The notes under the pieces are model-generated. The model saw only the letters and a program-made list of their open reading frames with translations, had not been told where the DNA came from and ran no database searches. Of a stretch of 64,000 nucleotides of DNA, positions 12,001 through 22,620 are shown one piece after another. Each line of letters opens with the position of its first letter. The first letter of the stretch is position 1. Source of the stretch: Anolis sagrei (lineage: Eukaryota; Chordata; Lepidosauria; Squamata; Anolidae); NCBI RefSeq assembly GCF_037176765.1, contig NC_090034.1, positions 22,483,375-22,547,374 on the forward strand, read 5' to 3'. The position numbers were made by a program, and so were the translations under genes.

Positions 12001-12557
12001 TCCTTGGAGACTAGGACGCGGAACAATGGCTTCAAACTACAAGAGAGGAGATTCCATCTGAACATTAGGAAGAACTTCCTGACTGTGAGAGCCGTTCAGC
12101 AGTGGAACTCTCTGCCCCGGAGTGTGGTGGAGGCTCCTTCTTTGGAAGCTTTTAAGCAGAGGCTGGATGGCCATTTGTCAGGGGTGATTTGAATGCAATA
12201 TTCCTGCTTCTTGGCAGGGGGTTGGACTGGATGGCCCATGAGGTCTCTTCCAACTCTTTGATTCTATGATTCTATGATTCTATGATTCCCCCAGGCAGGA
12301 AGCAGCCAGGCTTTGAAGCTGCAATGTTATTCAATGCTAATCAAGGTGGCCAGTTGCAACATTCACACTTAGCTCCAACAGACAAGTGTTCTTTCTCCCA
12401 CCCTGGACATTCCACAAATATATGAACCCTACTTGCCTAATTTCCAACTGACCCCACAGCTTCTGAGGATGCCTGCCATAGTTGCTGGTGAAATATCATG
12501 AGAGAATGCTTCTGGAAGAAGGCCATACAGCCTGGAAAATTCACAGCAACCCAAAGG
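9035..12557. mobile_element. Penelope-like element, inverted halves, split by CR1
   Basis: The minus-oriented left part (9035-9560) carries the terminal segment with a hammerhead-like core at 9125-9159. A plus-oriented part follows (about 9565-9786) and continues after a CR1 insertion at 12288-12557, with a degenerate core at 12463-12497. The left-half text matches the reverse complement of the right half across the CR1 junction, which shows that the CR1 interrupts it. Mobilisation normally needs the element's RT and GIY-YIG endonuclease; neither is present here as a long frame. Confidence 0.75.
9787..12287 (+). mobile_element. CR1 LINE, 5'-truncated, near-intact ORF2
   Basis: Two overlapping frames (9815-11245 and 11239-12192) cover most of a CR1 ORF2. 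The endonuclease part has VVVMGDFNYPDICW and LGASDHVLL; the reverse transcriptase has YLDFSKAFDKVPHDLL, SGVPQGSILGPVLFN and the catalytic FADD. The C-terminal region has LVRPHLEYCVQFWAP and RRATKMIKGLE. The 3' end is the CR1 hallmark GATTCTAT repeated about four times (12257-12287). It begins inside the endonuclease domain, so ORF1 and the 5' UTR are missing. A TGA at 11243-11245 and a frame change near 11290-11305 break the ORF. Otherwise it is little decayed, suggesting a fairly recent insertion. Confidence 0.95.
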
Positions 12558-13464
12558 TTCAATTTTTTTTTGTTGCATTTTTAGTGTGAGAGGTGTAGAT
12601 CAGAGCAACGTTTACACAAACAACAACATTAGACCTACAGATTCTATATAACTAAATTGGATACACAAACAAACTACAGCTACATTGGCTAACAAACAAA
12701 CAAAGGGTATTTTACCACATCTACTCAGCATTCACACTTACACATATAAACATTCATTCAACACATGAATACATCACCATTCTTCCTCCGTCTCCTGGAG
12801 AAGAACACTTGTACTTAGGCCAGATTGCTTCCCTGCAAATCTGCCGATTTTCCAATATTTCCCAAACTTTCAAAATGCAGCCTTTCCCTGAGAAAGAAGA
12901 AAGTGACCAGATTCTTGAGTTCCATTGCAGATCTGACACTCTCCCAAATACACCAACTCTCTCTTCCTTCCCAGAGCAGCGGGTAGATCAGGCCAGCTGT
13001 CTGCCACAATTTTTGGATGGTAAAGTGTCTCTTATATAACAATATTTCTTGCTGATGTTCCAATTGTCTTTGTAAATGACTGACAGGTGTTTTTCTAGCC
13101 AAAATATGCTGATTCTATTGGTTCCTGAACAGATGTTGACTTTGATTCCTTCAGTGATAAATGGTTTTCCTACTTAAGGAGCACTGTTTGTTTCCTTCTT
13201 AATGTAAGGAACCTTGTAAACACTTCCTTACTTGAAAGAGCCATTGTCTTTGGTAATGCAAACATGTTGTTTTCCACCAAGAGTTCAACAGTTAATCATT
13301 TGTCTCTGGTCATCAACAGTTCAACAACTTTTAATTACAGTTCATGAATTCTTTGCCTCCTTCTTGTAGTTTTCCAGACTTCAATCTTAGGATAGCATCT
13401 CTAGAATATATAGATCCTAACCATATTCCTGTTCAAACAATACATCTTATTTATCATTCCAATG
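12558..13464 (-). repeat. LTR-like interspersed repeat, copy A
   Basis: This is the reverse-complement counterpart of 40527-41432. The two share TTCCCTGCAAATCTG, CTGTCTGCCACAA, a TATATAA box-like word and an AATAAA-type end. The family has a TGT...AATAAA layout of roughly 0.9 kb, suggesting a solo LTR, but I cannot name it. It is an old copy; no coding region was seen. Confidence 0.5.
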
Positions 13465-13472
13465 GCAGAGGA

Positions 13473-13964
13473 TAGGCCTGGGTAACAATGCAAAAATTTG
13501 TTTCTAAAATCGATTTGTAATTGGGGTGTTTTTTTGTTTCGATATTTAAAATAATTACAAAATTTTCCAAAAAAAAGTTCGGTATTTACGAAATTTCGTA
13601 AATATTTACAAAACATTTTGTAAAGATGGCGCCCTTTTTTTTTCAATATTTTTAAAATATTTTTTAAATTTAATTATTAATTTAGTAGAATAGGGAGGAG
13701 AAATTATTATTGAGGGAAGGCAGGCACTCACTCTGGCGGGCCCTCTCGCTCGCCGCTCGCTTGCCGCTCGCCCTCTCGCTCGCCGCTCGCCCTCTCGCTC
13801 GCCCTCTTGCCCTCTCGCTAGGATGGGTTCCTTCCAGGAGGGGCTCTTTTTCCCAGGCTGCCAAACTACAACTCCCAGGATGCTACAGCATTGAGCCAAT
13901 GTGGTGCCAAACCTCATCCAGGCTGCAGTGTAGATGGCTGCAGGATGGAGGGGTTTCCTGCCTC

Positions 13965-14008
<44 letters not shown>

Positions 14009-14537
14009 AAGCAAGTGAGCCTTCTTTGGAAGAGAGCTCAGAACCCCCCTGCGAAAGGTGAGAGAGAGAGAAAGAAGAGGAAAGGAAAGAAAGAGGAGAC
14101 CTCCCTCTCGCCCTCTCGCTCGCCCTCTCGCTCGCCGCTCGCCCTCTCACTCGCCCTCTCGCTCGCCGCTCGCCCTCGCCCTCTCGCTCGCCCTCTCGCT
14201 CGCCGCTCGCCCTCTCGCTCGCCGCTCGCCCTCTCGCTCTCCGCTCGCCCTCTCGCTCGCCCTCTCGCTCGCCGCTCGCCCTCGCCCTCTCGCTCACCGC
14301 TCGCCCTCTCGCTCGCCCTCTCGCTCGCTTGCTCAGCCGGCGCCGAGAGAGGAGAGCTCCCAGCAAGCCAGGCGGCCATCTTACATATTTCCGAAATGGA
14401 CGGAAATACAAAAATTTTTGGCGCCTGCCGTTTCGATATTTAAAAACACTTCCAGGTTTAAAAATAAGTTTTGTAATTCAAAAATTAATGAATTTTTTAA
14501 CGAATTACGAATTAACGAAACGAATTGCCCAGCCCTA
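13473..14537. mobile_element. Nonautonomous hAT-like element with minisatellite
   Basis: The 1,065-bp element has termini TAGGCCTGGGTAAC and ATTGCCCAGCCCTA and is flanked by a perfect 8-bp duplication GCAGAGGA (13465-13472 and 14538-14545), as in hAT insertions. Subterminal AT-rich zones carry inverted words (TTTCGATATTTAAA, ACGAAATTTCGTAAAT). The centre has two blocks of a CCCTCTCGCTCG/CCGCTCG minisatellite (about 13738-13820 and 14101-14335) and a (GA)n run (13970-14002). No transposase was seen. The long Arg/Ser-rich frames are translations of the minisatellite. Confidence 0.85.
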
Positions 14538-14545
14538 GCAGAGGA

Positions 14546-15435
14546 ACAGATTTGGGGCACATTTTAGGGAAAGCTTTGGAATGAAAGCATTGTTCAAGAG
14601 CAGATAGGCTGGCCTTTGGGGGGTTGATTATCCTTTTGGGGTCTGGGGTGGACTAGATGATCTCCAAGGAGGCCTTCTTTTGATTCTGTGACTGGTATGA
14701 AGCTAAGGAATCTCACAAAAAGAACCAGAGACAGGTTTCAGAGGTATCACCACTTGGTGCAGGCAAAGCCCCTTCCAGTTGGCCATCAGTGGGCACAATC
14801 CCACACAAAACCATAAGGCTACTGGGGCCGGATTTGCCTCTCTGGCGACAGCTGGAAAGCCTTGCTGCGCCATGACCTTTCTCAGATATTTTAATAGGAA
14901 TTTCAGATCTCCGTTCCTAATCTGACATTTATCTTCCACTTAGCCAGGGACACATTCCTGCCCTCCCTCCTTCCCTTGCCTTCTCAATGCCTCCATTGTT
15001 GTCTTATTACTTTTCCCATTAAGCTGTCAGGGCTCCTCCTGGCCACAATGGCTGGCCGGACGCTGCCATGAAACCTGTCATCTCCGCCGTATGATTTACG
15101 CCAGGCCCCAGCGATAACTTTATTTGTGTTGCAGGATAATTATCAGCTCCGTTATTAATGCCTCTCACTTGCCCTGGGGCCAATACATCAAAGGGGCTAA
15201 GATATCTACAAACCGTAAAATATGTGCTGCCGTAATGAAGGAGGCACCTGGGCCACTCACCTGAGACAGCACTGGGCTTTGGGTCTCCATAGATACCATG
15301 GGCTCAAAAGGCCTTCTTTCCCCTTCCCACCATTTTGCCATCTTCTTCAGGAGGAGAATCCTGAGAGCTTCCTGAGCTACTCTATTTTGCTCCATTGGGC
15401 TGAGCCAACAAAGGGACCCCTAAAAGAGTTTTGGA
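14546..15435. other. Noncoding; AT/GATA-rich block at 14990-15200
   Basis: No gene recognised. Positions 14990-15200 look single copy, with GATAATTATC, TTATTAATGCC and GATAACTTTATT words, and may be a conserved noncoding element. Not proven. Confidence 0.3.
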
Positions 15436-15439
15436 GACT

Positions 15440-15920
15440 CAATAGAGTCATGGGTTTAAATGACAAGAAAGAAGATTCAACTTGAATTTAAGGAAGCACC
15501 TCCTGACCATAAGAAGAGCTGTTCAACAGTGAACCTCTCTGTCTCACAGTCCTTCCCTGGCAGTTTTTAAGCAGAGGCTGGATGGCCATCTGTTGGGGGT
15601 GCTTTTATTATGCCTAGCATAGTGGGGTTGGAGGTGATGGCTCCTGGAGCCTCTTCCAACTTAGATTCTATAAACCCTTTCTCCATGCCTATGAGGCTGG
15701 ATGGCCATCTGTCAGGAGGGCTTTGATTGTGCTTTTCATGCCTAACAGAAAGACTTGAGCTGGATGGCCTTTGTAAAGGTCTTTTCCCACTCTGGAATTC
15801 TATGATTCAGAAACTGGATGGCCATCTCTTGGGAGGTCTTTGATTACGCTTCTCCTTCCTGAATGGGGTTGGAAGGCATGGCTTTTGAGGGTCTCTTCCA
15901 ACTCAATGATTCTATGAAAA
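15440..15920 (+). mobile_element. CR1 3'-end fragments, serially repeated
   Basis: Three or four successive pieces of the CR1 tail occur: AAGCAGAGGCTGGATGGCCA, then GGCTGGATGGCCATCTGTCA, then AAACTGGATGGCCATCTCTT. Each is followed by a TTGGA...CTTCCAA... GATTCTAT-like end. They are heavily diverged from 12130-12287, so are much older. Confidence 0.75.
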
Positions 15921-18355
15921 GCAGGGGCCAGTGTTCATGGAGAGGACACTGTGGAGTCAGGGGTCCACCAAAGGGGCCCGTTGAGACCCTCCCCTTTATT
16001 CCAAGGACAGCCCCAAGGGGGGAATGTGGGAGGAATGCTGCAAAGAAGCCCCCTTTCCCACTTACGCCACTGTCTCATGGCAGAATTCCCCTCCAAAGAG
16101 GAGCTACTTCTTCTACCAAAGATCTTTGTTTTGCAAAGGCTGGGCATCTTGAGAAAGCAGAGCAAAGGGAAAGAGCTTTCAATGATGGGATGTCCCCTTC
16201 CTTCCCATTTGGGAACTCCTGGCAGACGGGCCTGGAAAACACAGGCAAACCCTCTGCTTCTGCTTAATTCCCTCCATGCTGTTTCCCATTTTTTCTTTTG
16301 GAAGGAAAACACATTCCTGGCATGGACCAGGTCCACCTGCCATTAAGGGAGGAAACAAAGCAAGCCAAGAAGAGGAAAAATTCAGCAAGGTTGTCCCTGC
16401 CTTTCCTTCTAATGTCTTTTCAAGAGGTGTTGATGAACCAACTCCTTGCTGGCAGCAAACAGAAGACTTCCCTTGGGTTTTGTGGAGTTTGTTTCTTGGG
16501 TTCTGCAACAAGACTGGGTTTTCCTGAGAGGAGGGTCAACTGGGCCCCAGTCAGAGCGGCAGACAGGCATTTCCAGGGGCTCCTTTGCCTTTGCCAAACT
16601 CTGTGGTGGTGGGAGACAATAAACCTGACATTTTGCTGCCCTCCCCATTTGTTTCTGCTCCCCCATGGAGCCCACATAGCCCCCCAAGGCCCCTTCCCCA
16701 TTTTCTCATATCCCTGCATTCTGTGTGGGCAGGAGGCTGCCTTGGCCAAGAGGCGGAGTCCTGGAAGCCAATTCTTCTCAGCCAGGTTTGCTTATAACAG
16801 CTTGAAGGCCTTCTTTGAAAAAAGGGATATTAAAATCTTACAATTAATTAGCGGCATAACAACTTTGAAGCCCAGCTCATTAAATACCATTCCTCAGGTT
16901 TCAGGTGGGATTAATAAATTATATTAGGGCATGGTGATTACCGTATGCATATGAATTTTACAGCCTCCTTTTCAAGTCCTCTGTGCAGCTCCCTTTTTAA
17001 ACCAGTTCTGTCCAAGAGGACCCTTGGGGGCCACCATCTTCCCAAGGGCCCTTTGGGAAGGGGCTTCCTCCGCCTGCAGGAACACAGCCCCATTGGGCAC
17101 AATATGCCCCACTCTGGCTAGCAGCAGCAACCGGGGGTCCCTCTGGGGCTCCTTTCCTGGCCGTTCTGGGCTCGTTGTCGGCACTGCTGGTTGCCTTCAA
17201 GCCCAAAGCAAACAGATCATGGGGCCCTTGGCAAAGGAGGTCACCACTAAGGCCTTCCAAGGTCATGTCCCGGGGCCTCCCACCCACGTTCTAGCCAGGC
17301 CTGGCTCTACTTAAGCATGAGAGGGAGGAGTCATTCTTGGGCCCTGGTTTGGTGCTACTCAGTGCCTGTGTCTTTTTTGCTCCTTTTTTTTTTTTTTTTG
17401 GCACCTCCACTCAGTGCGTCTGTCGCTGTCCAGAGTGCTGGACTTCACAGCCTTGTCTCTGCATTCCCACTCCCTTCCAGATTTAGGAATGAGGCATCAA
17501 CATTTGTGATTGCTTCCCTTTTAGATGGCAATAGGGGGTATTCCCATTTTAATCCAGGCTTCCTCCTGCTCCAAGTCTGTGGCCTGCCACAGCTGCTCCC
17601 ATCGACACACTTCATCATTTAATTTGAGGAGAGGTGTCCAACTGGCGACACAAGTCTCCTCCTAAATGGTTTGCAAATGCAGAGCAAGCAGTGGCTGCTT
17701 GTCAAGGGCTTGTCAAGGGCTCCAATATAAGCAGTGGCCCCCTTCCGACGCCCTTGCAACTCCCATTGCTCTGGGCTGGATCTGGGGATTCAAGGGGGCA
17801 CCTGGCAAGACTGCCACCCCCCTTTTAAAGCAAGTCCCATTAGTTGTTCACTGCTGGCATTCCACTGGGTCTCAAGGGAAGTTAATGGAGCTGACATTTT
17901 ATTGCTTGTATTGAAATCCCTCCAGACCATTTAACCTGATGGAATAATGGGTGTCTGACTCTCACATTGTCACCTTTTTATTCCTGTGTGTTCTTTCACA
18001 TCTTTGCTGGATGAAGAAGCCAGTGAGGTTTCAAAAGCTTGAAGAGTTGGGCCAAGGGAATTACTGCTCCTGGTGGATTTTGTTGCTTTTTACTGGAGGG
18101 CCAATGCCTGAATATTGCTTTCTATGTTTCTATCAGTAACTATGCAAAATTGGCATGATTCATTGTGGTACCTCCTCTGTGGGTTTCAGTGAAAGAGCTC
18201 GTCCATGGGGAATTAGATTCCAGGCTTCTTTCACTCTCTATTCTTATGCTATCTATTGGTGGCTCAAATGGAGAAGCCAATAGGAACAGAAATGCCTTCC
18301 TCCCTCTTTGTTCAATTTTTTTGTATCAATTTTTGATAAAGTTTTATGCTCCTGA
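15921..18355. other. Noncoding; possible conserved block 16790-16970
   Basis: No gene recognised in either strand. Long frames at 15935-16927 carry no known domain and no consistent splice context. Positions 16790-16970 are AT-rich with TTACAATTAATTAG and ATGCATATGAATTTTAC words and look unlike any repeat in the window. Confidence 0.3.
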
Positions 18356-18359
18356 TTAA

Positions 18360-19185
18360 AAAATGGCTTCTCTCCAAAGCTGCCAGGATTGAAGATGGAC
18401 TGTTGTGGTTCAGCCAGAGGCTGAAGATGAAGGGATGGTTCAGTGAGAGGTTTTGAGGAATGATGGAATTTCTGGTGTGGGAAATGAGGGAATTTTGGAT
18501 CATGATTCTGTATGGGACAATGACTCTGTGTCTGGTCAGATAGAACTGGCTTCAGAGCAGGGAGGAGATGGAGATGCTTTGGCATTGGAAGATAAGGAAG
18601 ACCTTTCCCCTGGTCATTCCTTGGCAATGGAAGATAAAGAGCTGAAAGGGAAAGATCTTCCCCTGGGGAAATACCTGTGGTCAGTAGAAGTTTGAGACTG
18701 GATCTATGGGAGGAGGGAGTCAGATTACAGAGGTCATGGAAACTTCATGAGAAATCTTTGAAACAGACCAGTGAGAAATCCTTGAAACAAAACAGATGGC
18801 AAATGCATGAATTCATGGCTTGTGGGCCTTAAATAAAAGTGTTGTTTACTAAAAGGTTTAGAGCAGGCAATGTGGCATTACTATGTACACCCTGGGTCTT
18901 GTTCTTGTTCCACATTCAAGTCTTGGGAAAGTCTTGTGCTCATGTTCATGGGTTCATGATTTGAAAGAAGTTCCTGTGTTCCTGGTTATGGAGTTATGCC
19001 TATGTTTTGACTCCTGTTTTTTTTTTAATGTACCTTGTTGCTTTTGAACAGAACTTTGCTGGTTGGACTATTGCCTTTTGAAAGCCTTTTACCTATTGCT
19101 TTTTATATTAGCTTTTGCCTTTTGATATTTGCTTTCTTCAATAAACTGTTTAATTAGTACTACTGGACTCTTGTGTGGTGTTGGG
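18360..19185 (+). repeat. Unassigned interspersed repeat, LTR-like
   Basis: A low-GC segment begins near TGTTGTGGTTCAGCCAG (18400) and carries two AATAAA signals (about 18831 and 19139). It ends in TACTACTGGACTC-type text, the layout of an LTR with R and U5. No second copy is in the window, so this is tentative. An old fossil if real. Confidence 0.3.
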
Positions 19186-20815
19186 TGCAAAAGTGAATTC
19201 AGGCCGGAGTGCAACATGGACTTCATGAAGCTCCTAAAAAGCCACCCCTCAGGTTTTCAAAAGGCAGAGTGTCCCTTGCCAAATATAGGCTACTTTCAAA
19301 GGAAAACGGGGAAGGAAGGCTTGCTTTCTAATCCCAGGGCATATTTTATGAAGGGCTCCAAGTGGTGAGCTGGGAGCATTGAAAGAGAATAAAAGAGAAT
19401 GAGATTGACTTCCTGGTCATTCTTCCTACACCCCCATGACCTTTTCAGATCAGCAAATGAATCTCAATGGGATGGTGTGGTTTCAGGAAAACTTAGGAAC
19501 AAGGCAGCCATTGAAGATGGCCAGACTCTGTCCTTAAATCACCACCAAAACCCACTAAGAAGATGAAGCACATGGAGCAGCTACCACTCCTTCTCCTTCT
19601 TCCTTCCCTTTTTGAAATTGGCATGGAAGCACTATTTGCAAACATTTTATCAGCAAGTTTTCAAATAAGCAGCTGCAGCATGGCGGCCTTTGCGAGTGTA
19701 GCCTCCCCATCACTTCAAAGCGTGTCAAATCTGAATCAAACAGCTTAGCCACCTGTTTCCACTTTGCAGGCAACCAATCTTTGTTCTCAAAGTAACAAAG
19801 CTGCCTTCAAGTCGAAAGCAGCAAATCAAAGTTTAATTATTTCATCCTTCAGAGCCTTCGACTATCTTTGTGGTGAGGGTTTTCTTCCTTTCCAGATACA
19901 GAGCCTATCGCTGGCCGGCCTCAGAAGGGGAGAGGCAGCATTCCCAAGGACAATGGGATTTGTCACTCCCCAGTTTCCCACTCTTGGAAGACAAATGTGC
20001 ATTTTATCTCAGCCCCCAAACTGGGGCTGCGTCTCTCCCTCCCAGAAAATGCATTAATTTCAGGGCAAGTAGCATTCACTTTCATGTTTGCTGAAACCCA
20101 CTCTCCTGAGTATTTTCTAAAGACATGCATAGACGCGTTCTAAAATTAACATTAATTAAAATGCTGCTGTATGAGGCAGATATAGCTGCTCATTTCTCCT
20201 GTAACAAGTGGGACCTTTGCTGCCCCAAATGCAAAGGAGAAATTGGCAGCTGGGTCTTAGCCGTGGCCTTTGCAGAAATGGCCCACAGACCATTTCTGGG
20301 TTTCTGACTTTCTCCCCTCATTTGGCAGCCTCGTAAACAGTTCTGTTACAGTGATGCACACATTGCTGGGATTCTTCTGGGAATGTGCTGCTTTATGGGA
20401 ACTTTCAGCTACAACAACATTTTAGGTGGCTGAAACAAAATATGAAATCACAATCATTGTGAGGGAGCTCCAGTCTTACAGTTTCAGTTACCTATTAAAG
20501 AACATGATGTAACAAAACTCGATATTTTTTTTCTGTTCCTGGTTTGAAAGTGTTATTTCCTGTTCAATTGTGTGGTGCTTACTTTGAAAGTAGTTGTTAT
20601 CCTCCAGAAACTTTGTTTTTGTGGCTGCCAGAAACAATGTCAAATTAGTTGAGACTTTATGATATATTCATTACAGGACTATAGCAAAACGTGCTGCAGG
20701 GCATTCAGCCAAAACAAAGTTTTTGCAATTTAATAAACTTTTTCCATGTTTTCATGATAGACCCAATTAGGACATGACATTTATAACCAGGAACAAACAT
20801 CTTTTTATATAGTGT
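19186..20815. other. Noncoding, nothing firm recognised
   Basis: No gene or known repeat seen. Short AT-rich islands at about 19800-19870 and 20120-20180 could be conserved noncoding elements. Confidence 0.3.
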
Positions 20816-21290
20816 ATGTTATTTATTTATCATGTCAGAAGTGAACTGAGAATACAGTAATAACGCATAAAAGAACCCACAAAGAAAGTTAAAAACTTGA
20901 CATTCTGTTAAATGTCCTTTGACCAGTAGCTGGCCACTTGGAGTGCCTCTGGTGTTGCTGTAAAAAGGTCCTCCATTGTGCATGTGGCGGTGCTCAGACT
21001 GCATTTTAGTAAGTGGTCTATGGTTTGCTCTTCTCCATACTCACATGGCGTGGACTCCACTTTGTAGCCCCATTTCTTAAGGTTAGCTCTGCATATCATG
21101 GTGCCAGAGCACAGTTTGTTCAGTGCCTTCCAAGTCACCCAGGATTCTGTGTGCCCACAGGGGGGAGTTTCTCATCTGGTATCAGCCATAGATTGCACTT
21201 CCAGATTTTAAGCTGCCACTTTTGGACTCTCATTTGCTGAGGTGTTTCTGCAAGTATCTCTGTAGATCTTAGGAAAGCCATTTCTTAATT

Positions 21291-22327
21291 GTATTGTCGA
21301 AGGCTTTCATGGCCGGAATCACTGGGTTGTTGTAGGTTTTTCCGGGTTATATGGCCATGTTCTAGAGGCATTTTCTCCTGACGTTTCGCCTGCATCTATG
21401 GCAAGCATCCTCAGAGGTAGTGAGGTCTGTTGGAACTAGGAAAATGGGTTTATATATCTGTGGAATGGCCAGGGTGAGACAAAGGACTCTTGTCTGCTGG
21501 AGCTAGGTGTGAATGTTTCAACTGACCACCTTCATTAGCATTTGATGACTTGGCAGTGCCTGGGGGAATCTTTTGTTGAGAGGTGATTAGATGTGCCTGA
21601 TTGTTTACTCTCTGTTGTTTTGTTGTTGTAATTTTAGAGTTTTTTTAATACTGGTAGCCAAATTTTTTTCATTTTCATGGTTTCCTCTTTTATGTTGAAA
21701 TTGTCCACATGCTTGTGGATTTCAATGGCTTCTCTGTGTAGTCTGACATGGTGGTTGGTAGAGTGGTCCAGCATTTCTGTGTTCTCAAATAATATGCTGT
21801 GTCCAGGTTGGTTCATCAGGTGCTCTGCTACGGCTGACTTCTCTGGTTGAAGTAGTCTGCAGTGCCTTTCATGTTCCTGGATTCTTGTTTGGGCGCTGCG
21901 TTTGGTGGTCCCTACGTAGACTTGTCCACAGCTGCATGGTATACGGTAGACTCCTGCAGAGGTGAGAGGATCCCTCTTGTCCTTTGCTGAACGTAGCATT
22001 TGTTGGACTTTCTTGGTGGGTCTGTAGATGGTTTGCATATTGTGTTTCCTCATCAGCTTCCCTATGCAGTCAGTGGTTCCCTTGATGTATGGCAAGAACA
22101 CTTTTCAACCAGAGAAGTCAGCCATAGCAAAGCACCTGATGAACCAACCTGGGCACAGCATATTATTTGAGAACACAGAAATGGTGGACCACTCTCACAA
22201 CCACCATGTCAGACTACACAGACCTCACTACCTCTTAGGATGCTTGCCATAGATGCAGGCGAAACGTCAGGAGAAAATGCCTCTAGAACATGGCCATATA
22301 ACCCGGAAAAACCTACAACAACCTACT
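21291..22327 (-). mobile_element. Penelope-like element with GIY-YIG endonuclease
   Basis: The minus strand encodes a 155-residue frame (21634-22101) with GVYRIPC, CGQVYVGTTKRSAQTRIQEH and a CRLLQPEKSAVAEHL segment. This is the GIY-YIG nuclease of Penelope-like elements; R and E of the catalytic set are visible. The upstream RT is absent. The left end (21300-21420, minus) has the terminal repeat with a hammerhead-like core at 21380-21414. At about 22102 the sequence flips orientation and ends in a plus-strand terminal copy (22222-22325). An 11-bp duplication ATTTCTTAATT flanks it (21280-21290 and 22328-22338). Confidence 0.9.
21380..21414 (-). ncRNA. Hammerhead-ribozyme-like core in Penelope terminal repeat
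   Basis: On the minus strand the order is CTGAGGA (catalytic CUGANGA box), a 6-bp stem II (GCTTGC with GCAGGC, one G-U pair) closed by a 7-nt loop, then GAAAC and the cleavage triplet GTC. CCT before the box can pair with AGG after GTC to start helix I. Helix III is minimal, since ACGT directly joins GAAA and C. Penelope-like elements are known to carry hammerhead motifs in their LTR-like ends. Self-cleavage of this copy is not shown. Helix I beyond 3 bp is unclear, and activity might need a dimer. Confidence 0.6.
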
Positions 22328-22620
22328 ATTTCTTAATTTAAGGCATTGGCTTGCTGGCTGAGATCCGAACAGAGGGTGGGCCGGAGGTGTCATTACAGTC
22401 TGCTACTTCCTGATGGATGTCAGGTGGTGCAATACCGGCTAAACAGTATAATTTCTTCAGCGGTATAGGGTGTAGACATTCTGTGATAATGCGGCACGTC
22501 TCATTAAGAGCCACATCCCCGGTTTAACATGGTGAGATATATTCCATACTGGGCATGCGTATTCATCAGCAGAGTAGTAAAGTGCAAAGGCAGATGTCTT
22601 ACATAGTGTAAGTTAACAAA

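Larger units (their letters stand above)
20818..22620 (-). mobile_element. Non-LTR retrotransposon C-terminal fragment, split by Penelope-like insertion
   Basis: The minus-strand translation at 20908-21138 has WKALNKLCSGTMICRANL, then a CEYGEEQTIDHLLKCSL zinc-knuckle-like stretch and MEDLFTATPEALQVA. This is the W..LN...G..RC.....WG C-terminal domain found after RT in several LINE clades. The family is unassigned. The copy is interrupted at 21291-22327 and resumes at 22328. Two further copies occur at 30390-30740 and at 45151-46600 (itself split by a Helitron). These paralogues give empty-site references for both insertions. Confidence 0.7.

Noticed and set aside
13914-14567. Arg/Ser/Glu-rich frames of up to 169 residues on both strands
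   Set aside because: They are translations of the CCCTCTCGCTCG minisatellite inside the hAT-like element; low complexity, no domain, open in several frames at once.
15935-16927. Overlapping frames of 110-209 residues on both strands
   Set aside because: No domain, no splice context and no conserved wording; typical chance frames in GC-rich noncoding sequence.
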